A stretch of DNA of 64,000 nucleotides from Lysobacter sp. TY2-98 (GTDB lineage Bacteria; Pseudomonadota; Gammaproteobacteria; Xanthomonadales; Xanthomonadaceae). Positions 43,669-53,631 of this stretch are shown piece after piece. Numbering within the stretch: the first letter of the stretch is position 1; the number at the start of each line of letters is the position of its first letter. The position numbers and the translations under genes were made by a program. Location of the stretch: contig NZ_CP031413.1 in assembly GCF_003367355.1 (NCBI RefSeq), positions 2,746,001 to 2,810,000 on the forward strand, read 5' to 3'. The notes beneath the pieces are model-generated. The model was not told the DNA's origin. It was given only the letters and a program-made list of their open reading frames with translations, and did not search any database.

Positions 43669-44849
43669 TCAGCCCGAGATTGCGAGGCGTTCCTGCTGGT
43701 AGCGACGCACCGCGGCGAACCAAAGCACCAGCGCGAGGCCGAAGCCGCAGGCCAGATACACCATCCACACCTGCGGATCGATGCTCTCGCCGCGCACGAT
43801 CTTCAGCAGCAACTGGTTCTGCGCGAGGAAGGGCACGGCGAACTGCCACAGCTGCGTCTTGATCGGATTCGCCATCAGCACGATCGACGGCAGCATCGGC
43901 AGCAGCATCAGCCAGGTCATGTGGCTCTGCGCCTCCTTCATGCTCTTCGCCGACGCCGCGAGGAACGTGAGCAGCGAGGTGCCGATCAGCAGCATCGGCA
44001 GCAGCGTGAACAGCATCTTCGCGATCGCCGGGAAGCTGACGTCGAGCATGCGTGCGGTCGTCGCCAGCTGCGCGCTGAGCTTGAACGACAGCAGCGTGAG
44101 CAGCATCGACAACAGACCCAGCGAACATGCCGCGAGGATCTTGCCGCTGACGATCGCACCGCGACGCGCCGGCGTGGCGAGCAACGGTTCCAGCGACTGG
44201 CGTTCGCGCTCGCCCGCGGTGGCGTCGAGGATCAGGTACGCGCCGCCGAGGAACGAACCGAGGATCAGCAGGTAAGGCAGCAGGATCGACAGCACCTGTC
44301 CCTTCTTCGCCTGTTCGCTGGCGACGTCGCGGCTGCCGACGTTCACCGCGCGCGTCACCGACGGATCGACGCCGCGCGCGAGCAGGCGCAGCGCACCCAT
44401 CTGGTCGCGATAGCCCTCGAGCGCCGCCCGCACGCGCGCCATCGGGATCTCCGCATTGCGACGCGTGCTGTCGGCGACGATCTCGACCACCGCCGGCTTG
44501 CCGGCACGCCAATCCTTCGCGTAGCCCTCGTCGATACGCAGACCGACGTCCTCGCGCTGGTCGGCGACCGATGCATCCAGGTCCTTGGCCGCCTTCTTCG
44601 CCACGATGCCCTGCGTTGCCAGGAACGCGACGAGGTTCGGCGCGCGTTCCATGCCTTCGACAGGAATCGTCAGCGTGCGATCGAGCTCGGTCTTCGCACG
44701 CTTTTCCGCAATCGAACCGGTGCCGATGATGATCAGCGGATACAGCAGCGGGCCGAGCAGCAACGCGATCGCGAGCGTGCGGCGATCGCGCGAGATGTCG
44801 CGCAGTTCCTTGCGCATCACCGACCACACGGTGGAGAACAGTCCGGTCT

Positions 44850-44853
<4 letters not shown>
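43669..44853 (-). CDS. ABC-2 type permease (NatB-like)
   Basis: Inner-membrane half of an ABC exporter. The 394-residue protein has an N-terminal MKTGLFSTVWSVMRKELRDISRDRRT segment (quoted in part: MRKELRDISRDRR) and a first membrane helix near 28-48. A large periplasmic domain (about 50-210) and five further helices (from LLPYLLILGSFLGGAYLILD to VYLACGFGLALVLWFAAV) follow. The helix-loop TAGERERQSLEPLLATPA is the ABC-2 signature. It overlaps the ATPase gene by four bases. Substrate unknown; Na+ export, as for NatAB, is only one option. Confidence 0.88.
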
Positions 44854-45596
<743 letters not shown>

Positions 45597-45602
45597 GCCG
45601 AC

Positions 45603-47108
45603 TTACGGCTCCCATCCGTTGAAGCTGGTGAACGGCGGCACGGGCGCGACCGTTTCCAGGCATTTCGTGTCGAGCGCTTTCGCGTTCGCGGTTTCGATGA
45701 ACTTGCCGATGAGCTTGGGCATGCAGCCCGTGCCCATCACGTTGTGGCCCTGGCCCTTCAGCACGACCGCCTTCGAATTCGGCAGCGATTTCGCGACGCG
45801 CTCGGCGTAGTAAGGCGGCGTCACCGGATCGAGCTCACCGGACATCAGCAGCACCGGCACGTTGCCGGTCAGCGGCTTGTTGAAATCCGCAGGACGCGTG
45901 CCGTGCGGCCAGGTGCGGCAGGCCGCGAAGAACGACTTCGCCGCATCGAGGCCGAGCGCCGTGTCCGCATCACGCGGATCCTCGGCATAGCGATCCGCAT
46001 CTTCCGCGCAGATCACCGACCACTGCATGCCGCGGTTCATGCTGCCCGCCATCGATTCACCGCCGAGCGAGGCCAGCGCCATCAACGGGCCGTAGCGCTC
46101 GTGCACGGCCTCGTCGACCACCACCGGCAAAAGCGCGGCGGCCTGCGGCACGTACGAGAACAGCTGCGTCAGGCCGACGACGGTCTGCGCGGTGAGCTTG
46201 TCGTGCTTGGCTTCGCCGGTCGCGGGGTCGCGGTATTCGACGTCGATCGGGGCTTTCGCGAGGCGCTGCTTGAGCGTCGCCAGCTGGGTACGCAGGTCTT
46301 CCGGATAACGCGCCTTGCAGGTCTTGTCGGTGTCGCAGGCCTTGGCGCGCAGTTCCAGCGTGCGTTCGAAGGTGCGCGCGAACTCGCCACCGGCGACCAC
46401 GTCGTTCGGCAGCACGCCGTCGAGCACCACCGCGCGCGTCTGCTGCGGATGGCGCATCGCGTACTGCTGCGCCACGCGCGTGCCGTACGAGACGCCGACG
46501 AGATCGACCTTCTCCGCGCCCAACGCCTTGCGCACGGTGTCGAGATCCTCGACCGCGACCGTCGTCGTGAACTGGCGGGGATCGCTCTTGAGCGCGGCGG
46601 CGCACTTGCCGGCGTACTCGGCGATCGCGTCGTCGCCGTCGCGATCCTTGTATTCGTCGAGCAACCCCTTCGGGCAGTCGAGCGGCGCGGACTGGCCGGT
46701 GCCGCGCTGGTCGACGAGGAAGACGTTGCGCGTCTTCAGCACTTCGCGCAGCGCGCCCTGCACCGCCGCGGCGTATTCACTCGCCGCCTGGCCGGGACCG
46801 CCGGCGAGGAAGAACACCGGGTCGGCTGCGGCATCGACGTTGTCGTTGGGACGCAGCCAGGCGATGCGCAGATCGATCTTGCGACCGTTCGGCTTCGACG
46901 GATCTTCCGGCACGGCGAGCGTGCCGCACATGCCGTCGAGCGTTTGCGCGGCAAGTGCGCTCGACAACGCGCAGGGCTCGAACGCGACGCGACCGACGGT
47001 GCGCTTGGCCGACTCGGCGTCCGGCCGGGCGACGGGCCCGTGCGCGGCGCCGTTGCAGCCGGCGAGCGCGAGCGTCAATGCGCTCGCGAGTATTCGGGTG
47101 CGGGACAT
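45603..47108 (-). CDS. TAP-like alpha/beta-hydrolase, lipoprotein
   Basis: Probable periplasmic proline-iminopeptidase or tripeptidyl-aminopeptidase type hydrolase. The 501-residue precursor has a lipobox at LTLALAGC. The fold motifs are PVFFLAGGPGQAASEY and VFLVDQRGTGQS. The nucleophile is the serine of GVSYGTRVAQ (about residue 205), the acid is in LMSGELDPVTPP, and the histidine is in GQGHNVMGTGC; the last two lie in a TAP-like C-terminal domain. Start chosen at ATG 47108. It stands six bases before the ABC ATPase on the same strand and is probably co-transcribed with the exporter genes. Confidence 0.9.
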   Translation of the reverse strand: MSRTRILASALTLALAGCNGAAHGPVARPDAESAKRTVGRVAFEPCALSSALAAQTLDGMCGTLAVPEDPSKPNGRKIDLRIAWLRPNDNVDAAADPVFFLAGGPGQAASEYAAAVQGALREVLKTRNVFLVDQRGTGQSAPLDCPKGLLDEYKDRDGDDAIAEYAGKCAAALKSDPRQFTTTVAVEDLDTVRKALGAEKVDLVGVSYGTRVAQQYAMRHPQQTRAVVLDGVLPNDVVAGGEFARTFERTLELRAKACDTDKTCKARYPEDLRTQLATLKQRLAKAPIDVEYRDPATGEAKHDKLTAQTVVGLTQLFSYVPQAAALLPVVVDEAVHERYGPLMALASLGGESMAGSMNRGMQWSVICAEDADRYAEDPRDADTALGLDAAKSFFAACRTWPHGTRPADFNKPLTGNVPVLLMSGELDPVTPPYYAERVAKSLPNSKAVVLKGQGHNVMGTGCMPKLIGKFIETANAKALDTKCLETVAPVPPFTSFNGWEP

Positions 47109-47148
47109 GGATTCCTTCCGGTAGGACAGCAGTGAACGACGAGGTGGA

Positions 47149-47313
47149 TCAGAGCGGCGCCGGGCAACGACGCTGCGCGCCGCCGAAGGCCGCGATGTAG
47201 AGCGCGGGAAACAGTGTGGTCGCGAACATCGGGCGGTCACCGACGATGGCGATCACCGCGCAACCGATCGCGACGACGAAAAGCGCAAGGACGCGCGGGT
47301 GCTGCGGGTTCAT
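47149..47313 (-). CDS. Small membrane protein of the XRE operon
   Basis: A 54-residue protein with two hydrophobic stretches (about 9-25 and 30-45: FATTLFPALYIAAFGGAQ). No family recognised. Its ATG overlaps the stop of the XRE regulator gene (ATGA), so it is translationally coupled to it. Confidence 0.6.
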   Translation of the reverse strand: MNPQHPRVLALFVVAIGCAVIAIVGDRPMFATTLFPALYIAAFGGAQRRCPAPL

Positions 47314-47510
47314 GCCAGGTCTCCAGGAATGAAGATGGATTCGATCGGTTCGCCGAATAGGCGGGCGATGCGGAATGCGAGCGGCAGACTGGGGTCGTAC
47401 TTGCCGGTCTCGATCGCGTTGATGGTCTGGCGCGACACCGCGAGGCGATCGGCGAGTTCGCCCTGCGACCAGCCCTGCGATTCGCGAAGCTCGCGCACGC
47501 GGCTCTCCAT
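47310..47510 (-). CDS. XRE-family transcriptional regulator
   Basis: A 66-residue protein that is just one helix-turn-helix domain: SQGELADRLAVSRQTINAIETGKYDPSLPLAFRIARLF (recognition helix around SRQTINAIE). This short form is common in bacteria next to a small membrane protein gene, and the two usually form one operon. It lies three bases after the membrane-protein gene. A palindromic operator just before that gene suggests that it represses its own operon. Confidence 0.92.
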   Translation of the reverse strand: MESRVRELRESQGWSQGELADRLAVSRQTINAIETGKYDPSLPLAFRIARLFGEPIESIFIPGDLA

Positions 47511-47513
47511 GGC

Positions 47514-48092
47514 CTAGGCGTACCGCCGCGAGATCACGGCCTTGGCGATGCCGTAGACCAGGCAGATCAGCGGGAACACCCAGATCATCGCGACCGCGGA
47601 CGGCACGTCGATGACCTTCGCGGCCTGCAGCAGGCCGGCGGTGAAATAACCCAGGGAGACGAGCGCCGTCGCGAAGCTCACCGCTTCGACTTCGATGCGT
47701 CGCTGCAGCTCGTCGGTGTCGCGGATGTAGCGGACCACCGCGCGCATCGCGAGCGCGATGAAGGGCACGGGCGCGAGCGCGACGAGCGCGCGCAGCGCGG
47801 GATCGGTCACCGACTTCAGCAGCCAGACCGAGCCCATGATGGTCGCGATGTAGCCGACCATCGGCGGCACGAACTCGCGCATGTAGCGGCGGCGCAGCGC
47901 CGGCGTGCTGGCGTCGCAGGCGTCGGGCATCTGCGAACGCAGCAGGCCGCCGAACACCAGGGCGATGCCGAGGCCGTAGAGCAGGCCGCGCACGAAGTCC
48001 GGCACGTGCGGCGCGAAGAAGCCGATCGCCACGGCGGCCGCGAGGACGGCGGCGCCAGCGGCGATGAAAAGGCGGGGCGACAAACGGGTCAT
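47514..48092 (-). CDS. Four-helix membrane protein of the XRE operon
   Basis: A 192-residue inner-membrane protein with about five hydrophobic segments (near 8-26, 33-48, 75-93, 100-118, 145-185). No enzymatic motif is visible. First gene of an operon with the XRE regulator and a small membrane protein. ATG 48092 has no strong ribosome-binding site; an operator palindrome sits four bases upstream. Confidence 0.8.
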   Translation of the reverse strand: MTRLSPRLFIAAGAAVLAAAVAIGFFAPHVPDFVRGLLYGLGIALVFGGLLRSQMPDACDASTPALRRRYMREFVPPMVGYIATIMGSVWLLKSVTDPALRALVALAPVPFIALAMRAVVRYIRDTDELQRRIEVEAVSFATALVSLGYFTAGLLQAAKVIDVPSAVAMIWVFPLICLVYGIAKAVISRRYA

Positions 48093-48096
48093 GGCG

Positions 48097-48150
48097 GCCT
48101 GTCAAACAAACTTGACAGGCACGTTAGGACCGGCGGCAGCGGCCTGTCAA
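48097..48150 (-). promoter_or_regulatory. Promoter and palindromic operator of the XRE operon
   Basis: On the minus strand TTGACA (48150-48145), an 18-base spacer and TAACGT (48126-48121) form a promoter. A perfect 9-bp inverted repeat, GCCTGTCAA at 48097-48105 and TTGACAGGC at 48112-48120 with a 6-base spacer, covers the likely transcript start. A third copy of the half-site (48142-48150) overlaps the -35 box. This is a typical repressor operator. Confidence 0.8.
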
Positions 48151-48243
48151 GCGAGCTTTACATGGCGGCCGACGGACGGCGAGCGACGGCATAAAGGTTC
48201 AGCGAGCTCATTGCGGAGGTGCGACGTGCACCGACGCGCGGCG

Positions 48244-49011
48244 CTACTTCGAGCTGACGTACTTCTCGCGACGAACCTGCTGCACCGGCAGCCCATGGCC
48301 CTTCAGCGCTTCGAAGCAGGCGTCGACCATGTTCGGATTGCCGCAGAGATAGGCGATGTCGCCGTCGGCGTTCGGCGCGAACTCGTCGAGGAACTGCTGC
48401 ACGTAACCGTGGCGCACGTCCGCATGCGCCTGCGGCGAATCGGCCGCAGGCAGCTCGCGCGAGAAGCACGGCACGAAGCGGAAGTTCGACGGATGCTTCG
48501 TCGCGAACGCACGGAACTCGTCGCCATACAGCAACTCGACCGGCGTACGCGCACCGAACAGCAGCACGACTTCGATGCCGCGGCTCGCGATCTGCTTCTC
48601 GAGCTCCGGCAGCATCGCGCGGTACGGCGTCACGCCGGTACCGGTGGCGATGAGCAGGTAGCGACGGTTCGCATCGGCCGGCATCAGGCAGAAGCGACCG
48701 AACGGGCCGCTCGCGTTCACCGCGCCGCCGATCTCCAGGCTCTCGAACAGCGCCGTCGCCGCGCCACCCGGCACGTAGCTCACCGCGATCTCCACCGCTT
48801 CGCCGGGGCCGATCGCGTGATCGTGGATCGTCGCCAGCGAATAGCTGCGCTTGGTCGCCGTGCCGTCCGCGTACTCGAAGTGCACCTGGATGAACTGGCC
48901 CGGGATGAAGTCCAGCGGCTGCCCGTCGCTGCGCACGAAGGCGTAGTGGCCGACGCTGGGCGCGAGCATGCGGCGCGAGACGAGCTGGAGCGGAAACTGG
49001 ACGATGGCCAA
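48244..49011 (-). CDS. fpr: Ferredoxin-NADP reductase
   Basis: Flavoprotein that moves electrons between NADPH and ferredoxin or flavodoxin. The 255-residue protein has the FAD motif KRSYSLATIH (RxYS, about residue 56) and the NADP motifs ATGTGVTPYRAML (about 120) and AYLCGNPNMVDACFEAL. The C-terminus ends VRREKYVSSK, close to the EKY ending of this family. Single gene, divergent from the ABC exporter at 49122; its stop is 94 bases from the XRE operon promoter. Confidence 0.94.
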   Translation of the reverse strand: MAIVQFPLQLVSRRMLAPSVGHYAFVRSDGQPLDFIPGQFIQVHFEYADGTATKRSYSLATIHDHAIGPGEAVEIAVSYVPGGAATALFESLEIGGAVNASGPFGRFCLMPADANRRYLLIATGTGVTPYRAMLPELEKQIASRGIEVVLLFGARTPVELLYGDEFRAFATKHPSNFRFVPCFSRELPAADSPQAHADVRHGYVQQFLDEFAPNADGDIAYLCGNPNMVDACFEALKGHGLPVQQVRREKYVSSK

Positions 49012-49121
49012 GGCGTGGTTCCTGTCGATGCAGGCATCGATGCGGCGGCTGGAACGCAGCGGCGCGCGGGTCGTGCACGGCGGCTGCCTATACTACCGGC
49101 ATCGCCGTTCGACCCCCTGAC

Positions 49122-50072
49122 ATGGCCGCAACCGTTTCGACCGCCGCGCTGTCCGTGCGCGAGCTGCGCAAGACCTACGACAACCGCGTCGAAGCGCTCA
49201 AGGGCGTCTCGCTGGACGTGCAGCCGGGCGACTTCTTCGCGCTGCTCGGCCCGAACGGCGCCGGCAAGTCGACGCTGATCGGCATCGTCAGCTCGCTGGT
49301 GAACCTGACCTCCGGCGCCGTGGACGTCTTCGGCATCGACCTCACGCGCGATCGCGCGGCGGCGATGCGGCAGATCGGCCTGGTGCCGCAGGAAATCAAC
49401 TTCAACATGTTCGAGAAGCCGATCGACATCCTCGTGAACTACGCCGGTTTCTACGGCGTGCCGCGCGAGGAGGCGCTCAAGCGCGCGGAGGTCGAACTGC
49501 GCCGCTCGCAGCTGTGGGAGAAGGCGAACGTCATGAGCCGCACGCTGTCGGGCGGCATGAAGCGTCGCCTGATGATCGCGCGGGCGATGATGACGCAGCC
49601 CCGGCTGCTGATCCTCGACGAACCCACCGCGGGCGTCGACATCGAGATCCGTCGCGGCATGTGGAAGACGCTGCGCGAGATCAACGCGCAGGGCACCACC
49701 ATCATCCTCACCACGCACTACCTCGAGGAAGCGGAAAGCCTGTGCCGCAACGTCGCCATCATCGATCGCGGCCTGATCGTCGCGCAGGGTTCGATGAAGG
49801 CGCTGCTGTCCAAGCTCGACGTCGAAGGTTTCGTGCTCGACATCGACGGCGTGCTGCCGGGTGCGTTGCCGCAGGTGGAGAACACCACGATGGTCGCCAC
49901 CGACGACCACACGCTCGACGTCGAGATGCCGCGCGCGATGGATCTCAATCGGGTGTTCGCTGCGCTCGACGCCAGCGGCATTCGTGTGCGCTCCATGCGC
50001 ACCAAGTCCAACCGCCTCGAAGAACTGTTCGTGCGACTCACCGGCGAGAACGCCGGCACCGCCGCGGTCTGA
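49122..50072 (+). CDS. ABC transporter ATPase (YadG-like)
   Basis: Nucleotide-binding subunit of an exporter with the permease downstream. The 316-residue protein has Walker A GPNGAGKST (about residue 45), the signature LSGGMKRRLMIARAM, Walker B LLILDEPTAGVD and the switch histidine in LTTHYLEEAE. The extra C-terminal domain (about 230-316) is usual in the YadG group. Gene order with the permease matches yadG-yadH of E. coli. Confidence 0.94.
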   Translation: MAATVSTAALSVRELRKTYDNRVEALKGVSLDVQPGDFFALLGPNGAGKSTLIGIVSSLVNLTSGAVDVFGIDLTRDRAAAMRQIGLVPQEINFNMFEKPIDILVNYAGFYGVPREEALKRAEVELRRSQLWEKANVMSRTLSGGMKRRLMIARAMMTQPRLLILDEPTAGVDIEIRRGMWKTLREINAQGTTIILTTHYLEEAESLCRNVAIIDRGLIVAQGSMKALLSKLDVEGFVLDIDGVLPGALPQVENTTMVATDDHTLDVEMPRAMDLNRVFAALDASGIRVRSMRTKSNRLEELFVRLTGENAGTAAV

Positions 50073-50104
50073 TCGTCGAACGTCACGCTTTCACGGAACC
50101 ATCG

Positions 50105-50905
50105 ATGTCCACCACGCCCGCCACCGTCCAGACGCCGCCTTCGGGCCACCTCATCGCGCTCGGCACGATCGTGCGTCGGGAGGTGCACCGCATCCTGCGC
50201 ATCTGGGGCCAGACGCTGGTGCCGCCGGCGATCACGATGACGCTGTACTTCCTGATCTTCGGCGGACTGATCGGTTCGCGCGTCGGCCAGATGGACGGCA
50301 TCAAGTACATGGACTTCATCGTGCCGGGCCTGGTGATGATGTCGATCATCCAGAACAGCTACGGCAACATCTCGTCGAGCTTCTTCGGCGCGAAGTTCGG
50401 CCGCCATGTCGAAGAGCTGCTGGTCAGCCCGATGCCGAACTGGGTGATCCTCACCGGTTATGTCGCCGGCGCCGTGCTGCGCGGGCTGATGGTGGGCGCG
50501 ATCGTGCTGATCATCGCGATGTTCTTCACCCACGTGCGCGTGCCGCACCCGTTCGTCACGTTCACCACCGTGCTGCTCGGCGCGACCATCTTCGCGCTCG
50601 CCGGCTTCGTGAACGCGGTGTACGCGAAGAAGTTCGACGACATCGCGATCGTGCCGACCTTCATCCTCACCCCGCTCACGTACCTCGGCGGCGTGTTCTA
50701 TTCGGTCAAGCTGCTGCCGACGTGGGCCGAAGCGGCGACACACCTGAATCCGATCTTCTACATGGTCAACGCGTTCCGTTACGGCCTGCTCGACCGCAGC
50801 GACGTGCCGCTCGCGGTCGCCTACGGTCTGATGCTCGCGTTCGTCGCGGTGCTGGCGTCGCTGGGCCTGTGGCTGCTCAAGCGCGGCGTCGGCCTGCGCA
50901 GTTGA
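50105..50905 (+). CDS. ABC-2 type permease (YadH-like)
   Basis: Membrane subunit of the exporter. The 266-residue protein has six membrane helices; MDFIVPGLVMMSIIQNSYGNISSSFF (in part) carries the ABC-2 pattern, and LTPLTYLGGVFYSVKLLP is the conserved fifth-helix region. Start ATG 50105, 32 bases after the ATPase gene. Substrate unknown. Confidence 0.93.
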   Translation: MSTTPATVQTPPSGHLIALGTIVRREVHRILRIWGQTLVPPAITMTLYFLIFGGLIGSRVGQMDGIKYMDFIVPGLVMMSIIQNSYGNISSSFFGAKFGRHVEELLVSPMPNWVILTGYVAGAVLRGLMVGAIVLIIAMFFTHVRVPHPFVTFTTVLLGATIFALAGFVNAVYAKKFDDIAIVPTFILTPLTYLGGVFYSVKLLPTWAEAATHLNPIFYMVNAFRYGLLDRSDVPLAVAYGLMLAFVAVLASLGLWLLKRGVGLRS

Positions 50906-50985
50906 AGATGTGACCTCCGGCCCATTGCGATGGGGATCGCAGGGGTCCACAGTCCGCGCCACCTAAGTCCGGGGAGGGACATGGA

Positions 50986-51669
50986 ATGGCCAAGCTCGTC
51001 GATATTTTCCTGCAGCCGTCGAAGGTGTTCGCCGAAGAGCGCGAGCGCCCGACGTTTCTCGTGCCGTGGTTGGTGCTCGCGGCGCTCGCCGTGGCGTTGA
51101 GCCTCGCCTACTTCATGCGCGTGGATGCCGCGTGGTACGCGGACCACATGTTCGACGCCAAGCGCGCGAGCATGACGGCGAAGGAGATGGCGCAGGCGAA
51201 AGCCATGATGCCGGGCACGCGCGTGATGGCGATCTTCGGTGCCGTGCTGGGCCCGGTCGCGGTCGCGTTGATCTTCGCGTTGATCGGCCTCTACTACTGG
51301 CTGGCCTCGAAGATCACGGGCGCAGGCCTCGGCTTCAAGCACGGCGTGAGCCTCACCGCGTGGTCGGCGATGCCGGGCGCGCTGGGCTCGGTGGTCGGAC
51401 TCGTCGGTGCGCTCACGATGACCGGACAGGCCACGATGGAGTCGCTGATGCTGACCCACGTCGATCCGTTGCTGATCGACACGACCGGTTCGCATTGGCA
51501 GAAGCTCGCCCAGAGCCTCGACCTGCTGTCGCTGTGGTCGCTGTTCCTCGCCGCACTCGGCTGGCGCACGTTCACCCGCGCGTCGTGGGGCAAGTCGATC
51601 CTGATCGCGGTGCTGCCGTATGTCGTCCTCTACGGCGTGATGGCGGCGGTCGCGGTGGCCTTCGGCTGA
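50986..51669 (+). CDS. YIP1-family membrane protein
   Basis: A 227-residue inner-membrane protein of the Yip1 type. N-terminal VDIFLQPSKVFAEERERP is the conserved motif, followed by about five membrane helices, with SLTAWSAMPGALGSVVGL in the middle. Seven bases before the MacA-like gene, so probably part of that efflux operon. Role unknown. Confidence 0.85.
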   Translation: MAKLVDIFLQPSKVFAEERERPTFLVPWLVLAALAVALSLAYFMRVDAAWYADHMFDAKRASMTAKEMAQAKAMMPGTRVMAIFGAVLGPVAVALIFALIGLYYWLASKITGAGLGFKHGVSLTAWSAMPGALGSVVGLVGALTMTGQATMESLMLTHVDPLLIDTTGSHWQKLAQSLDLLSLWSLFLAALGWRTFTRASWGKSILIAVLPYVVLYGVMAAVAVAFG

Positions 51670-51676
51670 GACGTTG

Positions 51677-52936
51677 ATGAAACCGAATACCAAGAAGGCA
51701 CTGGCCGGCGGGCTGGTGGTCGCGGTCCTCGTGCTGCCGTTCGCGCTGCGCGGCATGCGCGGTGAACACGGCACGCCGGTGCAGATGCAGCCGGCGGCGG
51801 CGCGCGCAGTGCGTCCAACCATCCTCGCCTCCGGCACGTTGGCCTACGGCACCGAGGTGAACCTCACCTCGGAAGTCGTCGCCAAGGTCGATCGCATCCT
51901 CGTCGCGGAAGGCGACACGGTGCAGAAGGGCCAGCTGCTGCTGACGCTGGATCCGAAGATCTACCGCAACGCGATCGACCGCGAATCCGCCGGGCGACGC
52001 CAGGGCACGATCGACATCTCGCGCCAGCGCGCCACGCTGCAGCTGCGCGCCGCGCAGTACGCGCGTGCGCAGAAGCTCGCGTCGCAGCAGCTGATCGATC
52101 GCAATTCGCTGGAAGAGGCACGCCTCGCCCTCGAACAGGCCCGCGCCGAGCTCGCGACCAGTACGCAGAGCCTGCAGCGCCAGCAGGCAGTGCTCGGCGA
52201 CGCCTACGAGCAGCTGTCGAAGACCGAGATCCGCGCGCCGATTTCCGGCCGCATTGTCGACCTGCCGATCAAGGTCGGTGAAACCGCGATCCCGTCGACG
52301 AACGCCCTCGCCGGCGCCAAGCTGATGAAGATCGCCGACGTCTCCGCGCTCACTGCGGAGCTCAAGGTCGACGAGGCCGACATCGGCCAGGTGTCGATCG
52401 GCCAGGCGGTCGACGTCTACCCTGCCGCGTATCCCGATACCGCGCTGCACGGCCGCGTCGACAAGATCGCGCTCGCCCCGACGGTCGAAGGCCAGGCGCG
52501 TGCGTACAAGGTGACCGTGTCGCTCACGCTGCCGGGCTCGCTCAATCCGCGTTCGGGCATGAGTGCGCGTGCGGACATCTATCTCGGCGACGGCCGTCCG
52601 CAGCTCGCGGTGCCGGTCGAAGCGGTGATGGACGACGGCGACGAACTCGCGGCCGCCGCGGCCGAAGGCGACAGCAATGCGCCGAAGCACGAAGAGGCGA
52701 AGGCGACCGTCGCCAAGACCTACGTCTGGATCGAGCGCGACGGCCGCGCGCGCAAGCAGTCGGTGAAGACCGGCGTGGCCGACGATCGCTGGCAGGTCAT
52801 CGCGTCCGGCTTGAAGTCGGGCGACAAGGTCATCGTCGGCCCGGCCAAGACGCTGCGCACGCTGCACGACGGCGATCGCGTGAGCGAGAAGAGCGCGAAG
52901 GAGCTCGAAGCCGCGAAGGACGGCGACGCGAAGTGA
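51677..52936 (+). CDS. MacA-like periplasmic adaptor (membrane fusion protein)
   Basis: Adaptor subunit of a tripartite ABC efflux or export system. The 419-residue protein has an N-terminal membrane anchor (about residues 9-26, [17 protein letters not shown]). A lipoyl-type domain ([25 protein letters not shown]) and a helical hairpin (about 105-170) come next. The beta-barrel ([11 protein letters not shown] region) and membrane-proximal domains follow. Start chosen at ATG 51677. Operon with the ATPase (stop/start overlap) and FtsX-type permease. No TolC-like gene is nearby. Confidence 0.9.
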   Translation: MKPNTKKALAGGLVVAVLVLPFALRGMRGEHGTPVQMQPAAARAVRPTILASGTLAYGTEVNLTSEVVAKVDRILVAEGDTVQKGQLLLTLDPKIYRNAIDRESAGRRQGTIDISRQRATLQLRAAQYARAQKLASQQLIDRNSLEEARLALEQARAELATSTQSLQRQQAVLGDAYEQLSKTEIRAPISGRIVDLPIKVGETAIPSTNALAGAKLMKIADVSALTAELKVDEADIGQVSIGQAVDVYPAAYPDTALHGRVDKIALAPTVEGQARAYKVTVSLTLPGSLNPRSGMSARADIYLGDGRPQLAVPVEAVMDDGDELAAAAAEGDSNAPKHEEAKATVAKTYVWIERDGRARKQSVKTGVADDRWQVIASGLKSGDKVIVGPAKTLRTLHDGDRVSEKSAKELEAAKDGDAK

Positions 52937-53631
52937 TCGAGCTCGCCGGCATCGTCAAGCGCTACACGATGGGCGAAGAGACGGTGCACGCCCTGCGCGG
53001 CGTCGATCTCTCCATCGGTCGCAACGAATACGTCGCGCTGACCGGGCCGTCGGGTTCAGGCAAGTCCACGCTGATGAACCTGCTGGGCTGCCTCGACTCG
53101 CCGAGCGAAGGTCATTACATGCTCAACGGTCGCGACGTCGCCGGCATGGCCGACGACGAGCTCGCGCACGTGCGCAATCGCGAAATCGGTTTCGTATTCC
53201 AGAGCTTCCATCTGCTGCCGCGTCACAGCGTGCTGCAAAACGTCATGCAGCCGCTGGTGTATCGCGGCCTGCCGCGTGCCGAGCGCGTGCGTCGCGCCAC
53301 CGACGCGCTGACGAAGGTCGGGCTCGGCAACCGTCTCGATCATCGGCCCAACCAGCTGTCCGGCGGCCAGCGCCAGCGCGTCGCGGTGGCGCGTGCACTG
53401 GTCGGCGAGCCGTCGCTGCTGCTCGCCGACGAACCTACCGGCAATCTCGATTCGCAGACCTCCGCCGAGATCATGGCGCTGTTCGATGCGCTGCATGCGC
53501 AGGGGCAGACCGTCGTCGTCGTCACGCACGAACCCGACATCGCCGCGCACTGCCATCGCGTGCTGCGCGTGTTCGACGGCCGCATCGTCGAAGACACGAC
53601 CAACCCGCCGCGCGACAAGGCGGTGCACTGA
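52933..53631 (+). CDS. MacB/LolD-type ABC ATPase
   Basis: Nucleotide-binding protein of the efflux system. The 232-residue protein has Walker [10 protein letters not shown] (about residue 37), the signature [15 protein letters not shown], Walker [16 protein letters not shown] and the switch histidine in [10 protein letters not shown]. The motif [17 protein letters not shown] is typical for MacB and LolD. GTG start overlaps the adaptor's stop codon, and its own TGA overlaps the next ATG, so all three are translationally coupled. Confidence 0.94.
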   Translation: MIELAGIVKRYTMGEETVHALRGVDLSIGRNEYVALTGPSGSGKSTLMNLLGCLDSPSEGHYMLNGRDVAGMADDELAHVRNREIGFVFQSFHLLPRHSVLQNVMQPLVYRGLPRAERVRRATDALTKVGLGNRLDHRPNQLSGGQRQRVAVARALVGEPSLLLADEPTGNLDSQTSAEIMALFDALHAQGQTVVVVTHEPDIAAHCHRVLRVFDGRIVEDTTNPPRDKAVH

